Shown here one piece after another: positions 33,123-44,330 of a stretch of DNA of 64,000 bases. The stretch's first letter is position 1, and each line of letters begins with the position of its first letter. The DNA is taken from contig CM037877.1 in assembly GCA_021292165.1 (NCBI GenBank), positions 125,120,402 to 125,184,401 on the forward strand, read 5' to 3'. Below the pieces are notes generated by a model. That model was given only the letters and a program-made list of their open reading frames with translations. It was not told the origin of the DNA and did not search any database. A program made the translations under genes and the position numbers. The DNA comes from Shinisaurus crocodilurus (Eukaryota; Chordata; Lepidosauria; Squamata; Shinisauridae).

Positions 33123-33590
33123 AACATTTAGATATCTTCTGAGTGGCGCAGAGCATTCTCCATGCCGCTCGTGCCACCGCTGCTGCTGGACCCGCCAGCG
33201 CCGCTGCTGGACCCACTGCCGCTGGACCCACCACCGCCGCTGGACCTGCCGCCGCCGCTGGACCCACCGCTGCCGCCCATCGCATCACGTCCGGCATGCT
33301 GGACCCCCGCGCTCTGTTTTTGGCGGGGGGAACCAGGGCAACAGGGCTTAAACAGCCCTGTTGCCCTGGTTTCCCCCGCCAAAAACAGAGCGTGGGGGTC
33401 CAGCGCACCGGAGCAGGGTCCCGTCGTGTCACTTCTGCCGCGCCGGAAGTGAAACAACAGGACCAGCGCGGGCGGCGCAGACAGCGAGAACCAAGGTAGG
33501 CACACGCTAGCCGTGGAGAGCCCACATGGCCATGAGCAGGCCGAGTTCGGGCCTCACTCGTGCCCGCGCAGAAGCTCTCATACATAAGTA
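33123..33590. repeat. GC-rich block with CCGCTGGACCCACC minisatellite and hairpin
   Basis: Units like CCGCTGGACCC repeat at 33180-33275. A hairpin with about 49-bp arms follows (33300-33402), homologous to the one at 14574-14672. The block interrupts L1-type sequence, suggesting an inserted DNA element, but no clear ends were found. Open frames up to 162 codons encode simple Ala/Gly/Pro repeats. Confidence 0.6.
33300..33402. repeat. Long hairpin shared with the 14.6-kb hAT element
   Basis: TGGACCCCCGCGCTCTG..CAACAGGGCT and its near-exact complement AGCCCTGTTG..CGTGGGGGTCCA surround four bases. Confidence 0.9.
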
Positions 33591-33591
33591 A

Positions 33592-33668
33592 CAGTGCAAT
33601 CCTATGCATGTGTACTCAGAAGTAAGTCCTATTACATTCAATGGGACTTACAGGAAAGTGTGTATAGA
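33592..33668. mobile_element. MITE-like repeat with GTGCAATCCTATGC start
   Basis: GTGCAATCCTATGCATGTG, ACTCAGAAGTAAGTCC and CAATGGGACTTACAG form a short repeat common in squamate genomes. Diverged relatives lie at 36052-36110 and 36288-36345. Confidence 0.55.
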
Positions 33669-33805
33669 TGGGGGTGGTGGTCAATTCTTGCAGGGCAATC
33701 CCTTTCTTTTTATTTTAAGATTGTCAGGGTTGGCACAAATTCAACAGCTGAAGTTTACCCACCAACCTCATATTTCCAAACATGGAGCTTCTTGCATTTC
33801 TTTCT

Positions 33806-35587
33806 TTCTTTCTTTCTTTCTTTTTTTAAACTTTTAATTTTATTCATAAAAAACAAACAAACAAACACACACACAATAATGGACTTCCAATCTTCTCCAC
33901 AGCTTAATCAACCACAGTTATTCTTAAAATCTTTTCTGTTAACAAAAAATCACTTCCAGTTATGGCAAAAAAGAACCCTAAAAGGAACAAACACCAGAGG
34001 TCTCCACCCTCCCCTCCACCTGAATTTAATTTAATCTATTACATTCAACATTTATGGATACACCAAAAAAGAAAACCTATTAAAGAAAATCATTAAATAG
34101 TGTTTTCAATTCCAAAATACAGTATATTAAGAATCCCAAAAGTAAAAAGTAACTATAAACTAATTAGCAAGTGACCACATAACAAAAGCATTTTGTATTC
34201 CCCCCCGCACTCTCTAGTACCTAACCATCTAATCAACACATTTGTATTATTACAATTACTCATTATTTCTTTCTATCTAAACAGAAATTCCTTCACTTTT
34301 AATCTCCAAGATATTTTTTTTAAAAGAAAAGAAAAGAAAGATAAGTCTAAAAATTAAGAAATAAGTGACATGGCAGAAGCACATAAGCCATCATGCTACT
34401 TATAGAACAAAAAACAAAAGACCTTCCCCTTTAATACTTCAAAGCCTCCACAAAACAACACCCCCAACAACAACAACAAAAGAATTATTTTTTTAAAATA
34501 AATATTTCCAAACAGACCAAATATAATTATACCTTAATTATAATAATTTCTCTTACATCACCATTAATATTTAAAATTCAAATAAGTCATTTAAGCAATC
34601 CCTTTACCTTTGCCATTAATATTTAAAATCAAAAGATTTATTTCGTTTATTATGTGTCTATATTTCCAACTAGACACGTAATACAGTATACATCAACCCT
34701 TTATCTTTTGCCAATAAAAGACCATGAAGATAGTCTCTTTCATTGCTTTCCTCTGTCAAAGGGATAATCCTTAAGTTCCAGGTTTTGAACCAAGAATGAA
34801 ATCAGCTTGTTCTGTTGTTTTGTGGGCTCCTGCATACCGGTCTCCGGTTCCGCCATCTTAGATTTAAAAAAGTGCATCACAACTTCTTGCTGAACTGTCT
34901 TCTCGTGCCAATTCAATCCAATTAAAACTTCACAGTCTCTGTGAATTTCTGGTAAGTTTCCCAAGTCCTTATTTACTTCTTCTGTCTTCTCCTCTGCCGG
35001 TCTTGTAAAGAAATCTGTCTTACGTTGTTCTTCTGATTGATCCACTTTAAGATTTACGTTCAAAGTCTGGATTCTTACTTCCAATCTGTTTAGAATTTCT
35101 CTCTCCATTTCGTTCCACAGGTTTAAGAATGATGCAACTGCAAACATCTTGCCTTGCGTATAGATATTTCCAAGACGCTTCCAAACATATAAGATTTATA
35201 GACCTCCTTTCAGGTTTCCTCTCTTATCTTTTTCGCCTCCCAGATAGTCTACTTACAGTTAATTATAAATCCCACTCTGCTGCAGAAAGATTCCAAATTA
35301 GCCACTCCAGATGTACTCCTTTATTTTGGAAGCGAACATGCATACTTCTGATGATTGGTAAAACCGGTCTCCAAATACAGCGCCGTTTTCCCCCACCTCA
35401 GGTCATCCGCCGCATTTATCTGTCATAAGACAGACAAAAAGCAATTTATTGAGATAATTTGGGGGTGACCTCAGATCTTCGCTTCTCTAATGAGAAGTAG
35501 ATCCCCCAGCCTGAGACATTCTCTGGCCAGGAAACGCTGTACCAGCTGCTCCACAGAGTTTCTGTGCAGCTCCATGTTCACCCGGAA
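33806..35587 (-). mobile_element. L1-derived insertion with 21-bp target duplication
   Basis: GAGCTTCTTGCATTTCTTTC(T) is duplicated at 33785-33805 and 35588-35608. The plus strand opens with a (TTTC)n/poly(T) tract, i.e. a minus-strand poly(A) tail with an AATAAA signal just upstream. At 1782 bp, with a 5'-proximal ORF1-like frame and no reverse transcriptase, it resembles a half-L1 derivative. Confidence 0.8.
34740..35147 (-). CDS. Short ORF1-like frame in the L1-derived insertion
   Basis: 135 codons in the 5' half of the 33806-35587 insertion. The first half is rich in E, K, L and R (EMEREILNRLEVRIQTLN, EEKTEEVNKDL), as expected for the coiled-coil part of an L1 ORF1 RNA-binding protein; the RNA-recognition and C-terminal domains are not evident. 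The Met at 35147 follows about 440 bases of leader-like sequence. Identification rests on position and composition, not on a diagnostic motif; it could equally be a chance frame. Confidence 0.4.
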   Translation of the reverse strand: MFAVASFLNLWNEMEREILNRLEVRIQTLNVNLKVDQSEEQRKTDFFTRPAEEKTEEVNKDLGNLPEIHRDCEVLIGLNWHEKTVQQEVVMHFFKSKMAEPETGMQEPTKQQNKLISFLVQNLELKDYPFDRGKQ

Positions 35588-36141
35588 GAGCTTCTTGCAT
35601 TTCTTTCTGACACTGACACTTTCTGACTGTTAGAGGCAAAGAGTCAGCTGGTGCCGCCTCCACCTCCTTTTCTTTTCGGGCATGGGCGGGCGCACACACA
35701 CACATCCCAGCATCTGTTCCCTCCCTGCTTACTGTTTCTTAAAGGGGCCATCGGCAAAATTGCAGCTAAGCTAAAAGTTTAAACCAGTCTGCGGGAGGCA
35801 CCGGAGAATTCGGGACTTTGCATAACAAAGGGTGATGCCGTGACTTTGCCGTGATGGCATAAGGGTATTCGTGAAGGTCCTGGGATATTCAGGACAGTTG
35901 AGGGTATGTGTTCCTCACTTTCTAGAGTGAGAGCAATCCATGTAGCTGGCAGTTGTGAGGTGGAAAAAGATTTGGGGCACAATGGGACACAATATCAGGT
36001 ATTATCCATGAACCTAGCTAATTTAATTTAGAGTTCAACCATAAGCCTTTCTCCTATGAAGTAAGTCCCATTAAGTTCAGTAGGCCTTACTCCCTAGTAA
36101 ATGTTTCAGAATGTCAGCCTTAGTTTGGAAAGGGGGGTGCC

Positions 36142-36148
<7 letters not shown>

Positions 36149-36172
<24 letters not shown>

Positions 36173-36228
36173 GCGTGAGAGAGACAGACAGAGAGAGACA
36201 GAGAGAGAGAGAGAGAGTTAGTGAGTGA
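36149..36228. repeat. Compound (TG)n-(AG)n microsatellite
   Basis: GTGTGT runs for about 26 bases, changes to GTGCGTG, then to GAGA/GACA repeats. Confidence 0.95.
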
Positions 36229-36345
36229 TTTCTCTTGACTCCCTGCCTCAGTTGGAGTTAAAAGGGAAGGTGCAAAGAAGAGTTACCATGCAATCTTAAA
36301 CTGGTCTACTCAGAAGTCCCCCATTAAGTGCAATGGGCATTAGAA

Positions 36346-36405
36346 TAATGGAATCATAGGGCTGGAAGAGATCTTCAAGACCATCTAGTCCAACCCATTG
36401 CCATC
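36346..36405 (-). mobile_element. CR1 3' end fragment, diverged
   Basis: GAATCATAGGGCTGGAAGAG followed by CATCTAGTCCAACCC is the terminal CR1 motif in reverse. Confidence 0.6.
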
Positions 36406-37082
36406 ATAGATAGTCACAACTACAAGAAACTTTAAATTTGGGATTCAAGAACACAGCACATGAATAGAAACGAGCCTCAGAACACACAAGTCCTTCTCTC
36501 ACACAAAGTACAACAGAAAAGAAAATTCTAATAGAATGTATCAAACTGGTTACTAAGTGACCTTGCTCTCTGCTAGGCCTCTGAAACATATGAACTATTT
36601 GCATGCATGACCCACTGCTATTGTATAGCTATCACAGGGAGATAGAATTTCGTAGCCCCATAGGTTGATTTCTGGAGTGGTAGCCCTAGTAGCAGTCAAA
36701 TCAAGAAAGATCCATGTGCAGCACCTTAAAGATGAACAAATATTTCTGCCACTTTAAGAGCTGATTCAGCACTCAGTAGGGGCTGTGGCTTAATATAGAA
36801 ACAGGAAGCCATTAATCATTGAGCCTTCTCTAGGGGAACCTGCAGGAGACAAATAGCTCTGCATGTGGTCCTAACAAGATTCCTAAGTCCTTAAAAGAGT
36901 TCTTGTTTTACTTTTGCCTCTATTGGGCTCTGTTTGCTCCCATTTGGGAGGGAGATTAGCAGCTTCCAGGCCCATCCCCCATAGTGGCAGGTGGTGGTCA
37001 GGCCCAGGCCAACTAACTTTTCGCCTAGTTTCCCTCCAAAACAAAAGCCTCTTTTAAACTTTATGCCAGGCCTTGTCCATCA

Positions 37083-37951
37083 CATAGTCTCCAACTGCCC
37101 CGAAAATGCCGGGAATGTTCTGAAAACCCTTAAACCATCACGGCTTCTCACTTTGTTATGCCGAGTCCCGAATTCCCCTGCCTCCAGCAAGTTAAAGGGC
37201 ATGCTTTTAAAGGGGTCATGGCCAAAATTGCAGCTAAGCTAAAAATTTAGCTTAGCTGCAATTTTGCCCATGGCCCCTTTAAAATAGCTCTGCTTAGGCT
37301 CCAATGGCTGGAACAGACCCGAGGATGTGTGTGCGTGTGTGCACGCGCGCACGCACATGCTCTACCTGCTGCCTCTGCCGATGGAGAGGTGAATGAGGAA
37401 ATTTATCACATGATTTCTATCTTTATATTGCCAAAGATTTTGTTTCCTAACAGACCTGACTCAGTGCCTCTAACAGGTGAGATACAGTGTCAGAAGGAAA
37501 TGCAAGTAACTTTCCCTTCTTTCTGAAGCTCCATGTTTGGGGGTGTGGGGTGGGTGGGTTGGTAAGCTTCACCTGCTGAATTTGTGCCAATCCTGACAAT
37601 TTTAAAACAAAAAGAGTGCCCTGCAAGCACTGACCCCCACCATGAAAAATACCAGATATCAACAATTAAGGGTTTAAGTAAGGTAAGAAGAATATTACAA
37701 AGGCCACTTATAAAATATTATAAAATAATGTATAATATAATAATGTAATAATTAAAATATATAAGATGTTGTGTGTTTCCCCTAATAACTTTTGTACTTG
37801 ACCATGCCCTTTGGTTGCCTGGCCATACCCTTGGCCACGCCCTCATGTTGCCTGGCCACACCCCCTTGATCACACCTTCATGTTCACACCATACCTCTTA
37901 CAAATTCTCACGTGTGTCCCTATTTTCATCTGTGAAATGTTGGAGGGTATG
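37083..37951 (+). mobile_element. CATAGTCTCCAAC DNA transposon family, copy B (intact ends)
   Basis: Ends CATAGTCTCCAAC and GTTGGAGGGTATG are inverted repeats. Flanks CCATCA at 37077-37082 and 37952-37957 give a 6-bp target duplication (8 bp if the first CA is assigned to the flank). The interior has a hairpin (37205-37284) and no transposase. The duplication size and ends suggest a hAT-like element; superfamily not certain. Confidence 0.8.
37205..37284. repeat. Internal hairpin of copy B
   Basis: TTTTAAAGGGGTCATGGCC..AGCTAAGCTA faces its near-perfect complement TAGCTTAGCT..CCCTTTAAAA. The same half-sites occur in copies A and C. Confidence 0.92.
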
Positions 37952-37975
37952 CCATCACAGTCACCATTCACTATG

Positions 37976-38314
37976 AAGAGGAGATTTGAAAGTGAAGCAA
38001 GCAAGAGACAGCGTAAACAAGCAAGTGAAGCAGCAGCAGCTAAAGCATCAAGATCAATAACGTCATTTTTCAGCACATCTTATTCAATGGACAGTGAAAC
38101 CTCTGCAACTCCAAACAACAATATTTCAGTGCTAATACATGAACATGAACACAGTGTTCAAGAAACTGATGCACCAGCAGATGCAGCAGAAGATTCTGTG
38201 TATGATTTGGCAGAAGAAAGTACAGCAGATAACAAAACTTCAGCAACAACAGCAACAGAGAATACCTCTGTGCCATATCTAACCATTATGACAGTATACA
38301 AAGAGATGTGTTAG
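37976..38314 (+). CDS. hAT-like transposase N-terminal region, partial
   Basis: 113 codons starting MKRRFESEASKRQRKQASEA, with KASRSITSFFST shortly after. A basic start followed by an SITSFF motif is typical of the N-terminus of hAT-derived transposases and their ZMYM/ZBED-like relatives. The remainder is acidic and Thr/Ser-rich (DAPADAAEDSVYDLAEEST) and resembles the linker before the zinc finger. The frame stops at 38312-38314; recognisable coding character (NDIGVIDKDNAA) seems to resume to about 38470. It lies just outside copy B, so it belongs to a different element. The catalytic RNase-H fold is absent. Confidence 0.5.
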   Translation, partial: KRRFESEASKRQRKQASEAAAAKASRSITSFFSTSYSMDSETSATPNNNISVLIHEHEHSVQETDAPADAAEDSVYDLAEESTADNKTSATTATENTSVPYLTIMTVYKEMC

Positions 38315-38649
38315 CAATAGCACCAAGAAAATAATCAGAAGATTCCATTTACAATCAAGAAACTCATCAGCAGCAGGAAAATGTACATCTTATGCATCAA
38401 AAATCATTCATCAGTACTACAGCTTTGTCTGTGAATGACATTGGAGTTATTGACAAGGACAATGCTGCCTAAATGCAGTTGTTTCTCAAAATCAGTTCTT
38501 TTGAAATTCCAAGTACCATTCCACGCAATGCTAAAAGTCATGCTTTTCCTACTTGTCTGCCGTCGCATCACTTCTGGTTTTGGGGCATGGCGAGCGGCGA
38601 GAGTGGGCGGGGGGTGCTTGGGAGCCCCCCCTCCCGAGCAGGCTCGTTT

Positions 38650-41260
38650 TACACCACCATATTCACTTAGGCCCCCTGCTCTTTGGAGTTTAAATGTTTC
38701 TCTGCTAATGATGAGAGGTTTAAAAAGCAGATCTTGGCAGAATTAACTGAATACTTTGAAATTAATGAGGGCACTTTTGATTCTTGCGCTATTGAGTGGG
38801 AGGCCAGTAAAGCTTTTCTACGGGGCCAAATTATTGCTTACACTTCCCATAAGAACAAAATTTTAAAAATGCAGCGAGTAGTTTTGAGTGAGAAGTTGAA
38901 ATCCCTTATAACTCAGTTTGCTACTTCTCCAACTGCACAACTTTATCAGGAGCTGCAGAGCATTAAATATGAATTGAATTAAACAGAAAAAGCATCAAGG
39001 TGTTATTTCTGCTATTAAAGATGAGAGTGACACACTTCCCCTAAAGAAATAAATTTATAATTTTTAAAATTTTATTCCGATTTGTATAGTAAGGGTAAAG
39101 AAGTATCAGAGTGAGATATGGATGTCCCCCCCCCCAGCTTAAAATTCCGAGGTTAGATTCTTCACAACAGTTCCTTATGGCTCCGCTGCGTATTGAGGAA
39201 ATAATGAAAATAATTTCAAATATGAATGTTGGGAAAGCACCTGGCCCAAATGGGTTTCTAATTGAGTGGTACAAAACATTTTCTAGCTTCTTGGTCTCAA
39301 AGCTTCATCGTCTTTATAATTACGTTTTTGAATCTAGTTCTCTTTCGGCATCATTAACTGATGCTTATATCACTGTGATTCCTAAGCTGGGAAAAGACCA
39401 TACATGTATGTCAGTCAGTCAGGCGATCACTCGTGACCGAGTAAGATTGTCTTCCAGGATAAAAAAAAAAGAAAGAAAAGAAAATTTACAAAAAGGAGAT
39501 TTTAAAAAGGAGGAAAATTCTAAAGAAAATTGTGTAGACTCTAGCGATGGGTCCGTAATTGACTGTGGAGGCGAATTCTAGATCCACACAGCTTCCCACA
39601 GTTACCAGATGGAAGATGGTCTTGTAAAGGATTCATTTGACGTGCTTTTCGCTTAGCACGTTTCTCCCTTTCACCTTGCACTCGAGCTTCTTCAAAGTCC
39701 ATAGAACCTTTGTGAAAGGCCAACCTCCAGTTAGATCATTCATGGGCCAGAGCTTCCCAGTTTTCGATGTTTATATTGCATTTTTTTAGATTAGCCTTAT
39801 GAACATCTTTAAACCTCTTATATTGACCACCGATATTCCGCTTTCCATCCTTGAGTTGGGAATAAAGTACCGTAACTGCTTTGGGAGACTGCAATCAGGC
39901 ATTCGAACAACATGACCGGTCCACTGAAGTTGGCGTTGAAGGATCATTTTTTGCTTCTTCCAGTACACTGACATTTGTTCGCCTATCTTCCCAAGTAATT
40001 CGCAGGATTTTCCGGAGGCAACGTTGATGAAACCTTTCAAGGAGGTGGAAATGACGTTTATAGATAGTCCATGTTTCGCAGGCATACAATAAAGTTGGTA
40101 ATACAATGGCTTCATAAACCAGCATTTTATGATTATTAAATTATAATTATAAATTAAATTATGATTATTTTATGATTATTATGACCATACATAATATTGT
40201 GCCAACTATCGACCTATTTCGTTAATTAATGTTGATAAAATATTAACAGCCATTTTGTCTGATAGATTGCAACAAGTTATTGCAACACTTGTTCAATCTG
40301 ATCAGGTGGGATTCATTAGAAATCGACAGGGAGCCAATAATCTTAGATTAGTTGTTAATTTGATTGCTTTGAATATGAAGAGAATGCACTCGGCTGCTCT
40401 AATTTCTTTGGATGCTGAAAAGGCCTTTGACAAAATTCATTGGAAATTTATTTTTGCTACATTGAGAAACTTTGGCTTTCCCATGGAATTTTTAAATTGG
40501 GTTAAAATTTTATATTCAACACCAAGAGCGAGAGTTAAGACTAATGGTTCCCCCCCCCCCAGATTATTTTATACTTGGGAGAGGTATTAGACAGGGATGT
40601 CCACTTTCTCCATTGATATTTGACTTATGTTTGGAATCCCTGGCATGTGCTATCAGACAGAATAGTAATATTCATGGATTTTCACATGATTGTTTAGAAT
40701 TTAAAATTATTCTCTATGCTGATTATCTTTTATTGTTTATATCGAAACTCCAGTAGTTGGTTCCTGCTTTGATGAAGGTGATCAAGAACTTTGGTGATTT
40801 GTCTGGCTATTTAATTAATTGGACAAAGTCGGAATTGATGCTGATTGGAGATAAGAGTGTATTAACTCAATGGCAATTTTGATGGTGCCCAGAATGTATT
40901 ACTTACTTGAGAATACTTATCCCTAGAGATTAAATTTATGATTAAACTTAATTTGAGTAAGTTGATTATCTCTCACAAGATATAGAGAGATGGGCATCTC
41001 TTAAGCTGAGTTTGTGGGGTAAGGTTAATGCACTTAAGATGAATATAATACCTAGGATTGTATATGTTTTATGTGGGATTCCTCTATTTATACCTGGCAA
41101 TTATTTTCAAAAACTTAATGCTTTGTTTCGCAAATTTTTCTGGGGTTCCTCGCCTCCAGGAATCTCTTTGAAAAGAATGCAACTTGCAACTAAAGAAGGT
41201 GGGTTTGGTTTTCCAGATCTTACCCTATATCCTTTGTTACCCTATATTATTTGTTGATAT
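38650..41260 (+). mobile_element. L1 LINE ORF2 remnant, interrupted by an RTE-like element
   Basis: Plus-strand pieces: NDERFKKQILAELTEYFEIN and WEASKAFLRGQIIAYTS (38.7-38.9 kb), SNMNVGKAPGPNGFLIEWYK and ITVIPKLGKDH (39.2-39.4 kb), then after the insertion RLQQVIATLVQSDQVGFIRN, LISLDAEKAFDKIHWKFIFA, RQGCPLSPLIFDLCLESLA and SLWGKVNALKMNIIPRIVYV to 41260. YADD reads YADY. Same subfamily as the 15-21 kb L1; dead. Confidence 0.88.
39406..40182 (-). mobile_element. RTE-like LINE 3' end, copy 1
   Basis: Target duplication GACCATACAT at 39396-39405 and 40183-40192. The minus strand encodes LVYEAIVLPTLLYACETWTI and later DFEEARVQGEREKRAK, nearly identical to 45479-46518. Its 3' end is GGTCACGAGTGATCGCCTGA plus short repeats. 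About 55 bases of AT-rich filler lie at the 5' junction (40126-40182). Confidence 0.85.
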
Positions 41261-41281
41261 GATGGCTGTGATTTGCTATTT

Positions 41282-41595
41282 GCAGCAGTTTTAAGGTGGA
41301 TTTCCCTGGTATTTACGTAAAAAACGCAGCAACGGGGACCTGTCGTGTCACTTATAATAGCAAATAGCTGTTTTAAGGTGGTTGACCCTGGGTTTTACGG
41401 AAAAAACGCAGTGGCGAGGACCCAGTGGCGAGCAGTGATGCTCCAGGCACCCAGAAGCTGTTTTTCCCCAGCTCCTCTCTGGGGACTTGTGCTGAGCTGG
41501 GGTAAGGTAAGTCACGTGGAGCTCGAGGGGGTTGAGTGGGGTAATTCGCCCCGCTTCCACCCCCCAATCGAGATCCGTGCACATCCCTAGTTTGA
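41282..41595. repeat. Unclassified element with GTGCACATCCCTAG end
   Basis: Two related units (TTTTAAGGTGG..AAAAAACGCAG) lie at 41287-41325 and 41372-41411. The far end matches the start of the 19866 element in reverse. Confidence 0.4.
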
Positions 41596-41659
41596 GGTCA
41601 TTTTCCTCAAGCAAAAGCATTCCGTGAACTTTAAACTGGATTGTAAGTCAAAGAAATTC

Positions 41660-41735
41660 ATAGTTTCATAGATCATACAGTTGGACCCTTCCAAGGCCAT
41701 CGAGTCCAACCCCCTGCTCAATGCAGGAAACTAGA
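41660..41735 (-). mobile_element. CR1 3' end fragment
   Basis: CCATCGAGTCCAACCCCCTG and CTCAATGCAGGAA are the terminal CR1 motif in reverse. Confidence 0.7.
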
Positions 41736-41799
41736 GGAGGGGTCTCCCATCCAAGTAATAACCAGGCCTGCACTTGTTGGTATGTTTCCTAATGTCACC

Positions 41800-42414
41800 A
41801 CTGCATAGAAGATTTTTCTCAGTCTACCTGCATTAGTAGTTTCAGGTGAATGGTCTTTCAATGTGCTGAAGCAGGTCAAGAATTACTACCATCCAACTAT
41901 GGGATAAGATCATTTGAATGGCCTTGTTATGCTTAACATAAACTGTGACACTGCAAGAAAACTAATTTTTTCCACAATTGGCGAATTTATTTATTTATTT
42001 ATTTATACCCTGCCTTTTTTCCTGCACTGAAAAAAGCAAGAAAAGCACTTGTTAAATAAAAAGGAAGATTTATTACAAATTATTGCATTGTATCTTTTTT
42101 GTGTTAAAATCATTAATTTGTTAAATGTAAACATTTAAAATATAACAATTTTTGTAACCCTGTTTTGGCATTTCATCATTTTTTAATATACCAGGAGGGT
42201 CTCAAAAAAAATGGAACTGGCCCAGGCCTCTCTTGAGAGGGCCTGGGAACAGCAGACTTAGTATAAGGCAGCCTCCTATGTCCAACTGAAGCATTCTATT
42301 AAAAATACAGGCAATATTATTTTTGTTCTATTATTTTTTTTTAAGAATCCTGTGGAGATTTCATGCTAAAGCACATCCTGATCTAGGCTGTCTTTTCTTT
42401 CACCGCTAGAAGAC
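41800..42414. other. Intronic sequence, AT-rich
   Basis: Contains an (ATTT)n tail at 41985-42005 with a SINE-like CCCTGCCTTTTTTCCTGCA. No gene was recognised. Confidence 0.4.
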
Positions 42415-42735
42415 ATTCACCTTGTTCACATGTAACGACAATCCAGAGTATGAGTATGGGTTGTTGTTATGTGCAAACCCTGCACATAACTACGGGTTAT
42501 TGGCGAATTTATTTATTTATTTATTTATTTATACAAACAGTTGTGTAACCATGAACACAAAGTTCACAACCCAACAACGAACCATGGGTTCTCTTCCTGG
42601 GTTGTTCATGGTTAACAACCCATAGTTAAACCATAGTGCAGGGTTCACACATAATGATTCAACAACAACCCACAATTCAATGACAACCCATGATTCAACC
42701 CATATTCTGGGTTGCTGCTTTATGTGAACCAGACC
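42415..42735. mobile_element. Possible Harbinger-like MITE split by an (ATTT)n tail
   Basis: Inverted motifs (TTGTTCACATGTAA and TTTATGTGAACCAGA; many AACAACCCATAG-type repeats) bracket the block. GGCGAATTTATTTATTTA interrupts it at 42503. Borders are approximate. Confidence 0.45.
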
Positions 42736-43079
42736 ATTATTTTGTCCTCTGCTTGGAGGAAGAACAGGATGTGTTCAGTAGTAAGGTTGTTGTATTGCTC
42801 AGAAATCTGGGTACTGTCCTATTAAGTTTTCCAGCAAGTATCCTGGTGGGGGATTCTATGCCTTCATTTTTTAAAATATGAGGAAATTTCTAGCTAGCTA
42901 AGTATGTACAGGATTGCAGCCTTAAACTTCCATCTACTAATTTTTCCCATAGAGTTGTATACATTGATTCCCACCCCCACACATTTTAACTTCTCCTTGT
43001 AGAGAAATGCCTCTTTGGTCACCTTTAACAATATTGGTATAATTCCATTATATTATCCTTCTTTTCTGGTCTCCAGTGA

Positions 43080-44330
43080 AACTCTTGAGATCTTCAATGG
43101 GGTTGTACAGTTCTGACATTTTATTTATATCCCACCTTCCTGCCAAAAATAGCACTCAAGGCTAACAAGGCTAACAATAAAATCCAGATTAAAACAGAAT
43201 CTTAACATAAAAACAATTTTAAAACACAATTAAAAACACAACAGTGGAAAAAAATAAACAGCACCAACTAATTTAAAACCCTTTCAAGCCACAAATCAGC
43301 CTAAAAGCCTAAGGCCTGGTTAAATAAAAATGTATTTACCTGCTGGCAGAAAAACAACAGAGAGAAAGCCAACCTAGCCTCCCTTGGTGGGGAGTTCCGG
43401 TTCCGGAGCAGGAGAATGGCCACAGAGAAGGTCCTCCCTAGCATCCCCACAAAATGTGCCTCTGGTGGTGGCAGGGTCAAGAGAATGCCCTCCATTGAGG
43501 ATCTTAAAATATGGGCAGGCTCCTATGGGAGAAGGTCGTCATATAGAGCTTTATAGGTCATAATCAGCACTTTGAATTATGCTCCGAAACTGACTGGTAG
43601 CCAGTGAAGCTGTTGTAACAAAACAGTTGTGTGCTTCCTGTAGCCAGCCCTGGACAACAGTCTGACCACAGCATTCTGGACCAGCTGACGTTTCTGAACA
43701 TTTTTCAAAGGCAGCCCCACATAGAGTGGGTTACAGTAGTCCAAAGAGGATGTAGCTGAGGCATGCGTGACCATGGCCAGATCAGACATCTCTAGGAACA
43801 GGCGCAGTTGGCACACTAACCTCAGTTGTGCAAATATACTCCTGCTGAAATCTAGGCAATCTCGGTTCAGGGTTGAATCCAGGAGCACACCTAAATTGCA
43901 AGCCTGAGTCTTCAAGGGAAGTCTTTCCATTCAGTGCAGGTTGAATCCTTATTCCCTGATGGGTTTTTTTTTTTTAATTATTAGTTTTTAAAATGTGAAT
44001 TACACCAAAATAAAATAAAAACCATAAAAATAGAAGAAAAATGAACTATGAAATCCCTATTCCTTGATGTGCTCTCAACTAACCAGGAGCACCTCTGTCT
44101 TGTCTGGATTCAATTTATTTATCCTCATCCAATTTATTACCAACATCAGAAACAGATTTAGAACTGGAACTGCTTCCTTGGATTTAGATGGACACCCAGA
44201 GTTGGGTGTCATCAGCATATTGGTGGCGCCGAACCCCAAAACTCTGGACCTCTCTCAGTGGTTTCATGTATATGTTAAATAACATGGGGGAGAAGATTAA
44301 ATCCCGAGGGACACCACAGGCACCCTATGC
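43080..44330 (-). mobile_element. L2 LINE remnant
   Basis: Minus-strand pieces: GVLLDSTLN, SLDYCNPLYVGLPLKNVQKR, LQQLHWLPVSF (43.58-43.93 kb), then a 3' part (LGRTFSVAILLLRNRNSPP); upstream degenerate RT sequence continues to about 44330. An L1 tail is inserted at about 43961-44046. Confidence 0.75.
43961..44046 (-). mobile_element. L1 tail micro-insertion (about 90 bp)
   Basis: Poly(T) plus AT-rich L1-like 3' sequence, flanked by near-identical AATCCTTATTCCCTGATG and AATCCCTATTCCTTGATG, interrupting the L2. Confidence 0.6.

Larger units (their letters stand above)
33669..35908 (-). mobile_element. CATAGTCTCCAAC DNA transposon family, copy A, interrupted by L1
   Basis: Reads in reverse of the 37.1-kb copy: GATTGTCAGGGTTGGCACAA and AACATGGAGCTTC, then (after the L1 insertion) TAGAGGCAAAGAGTCAGCTG, the AAAGGGGCCAT..AATTGCAGCTAAGCT half-hairpin, and the terminal TTGAGGGTATG at 35908. 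Non-autonomous; one half of the hairpin is lost. Confidence 0.8.
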
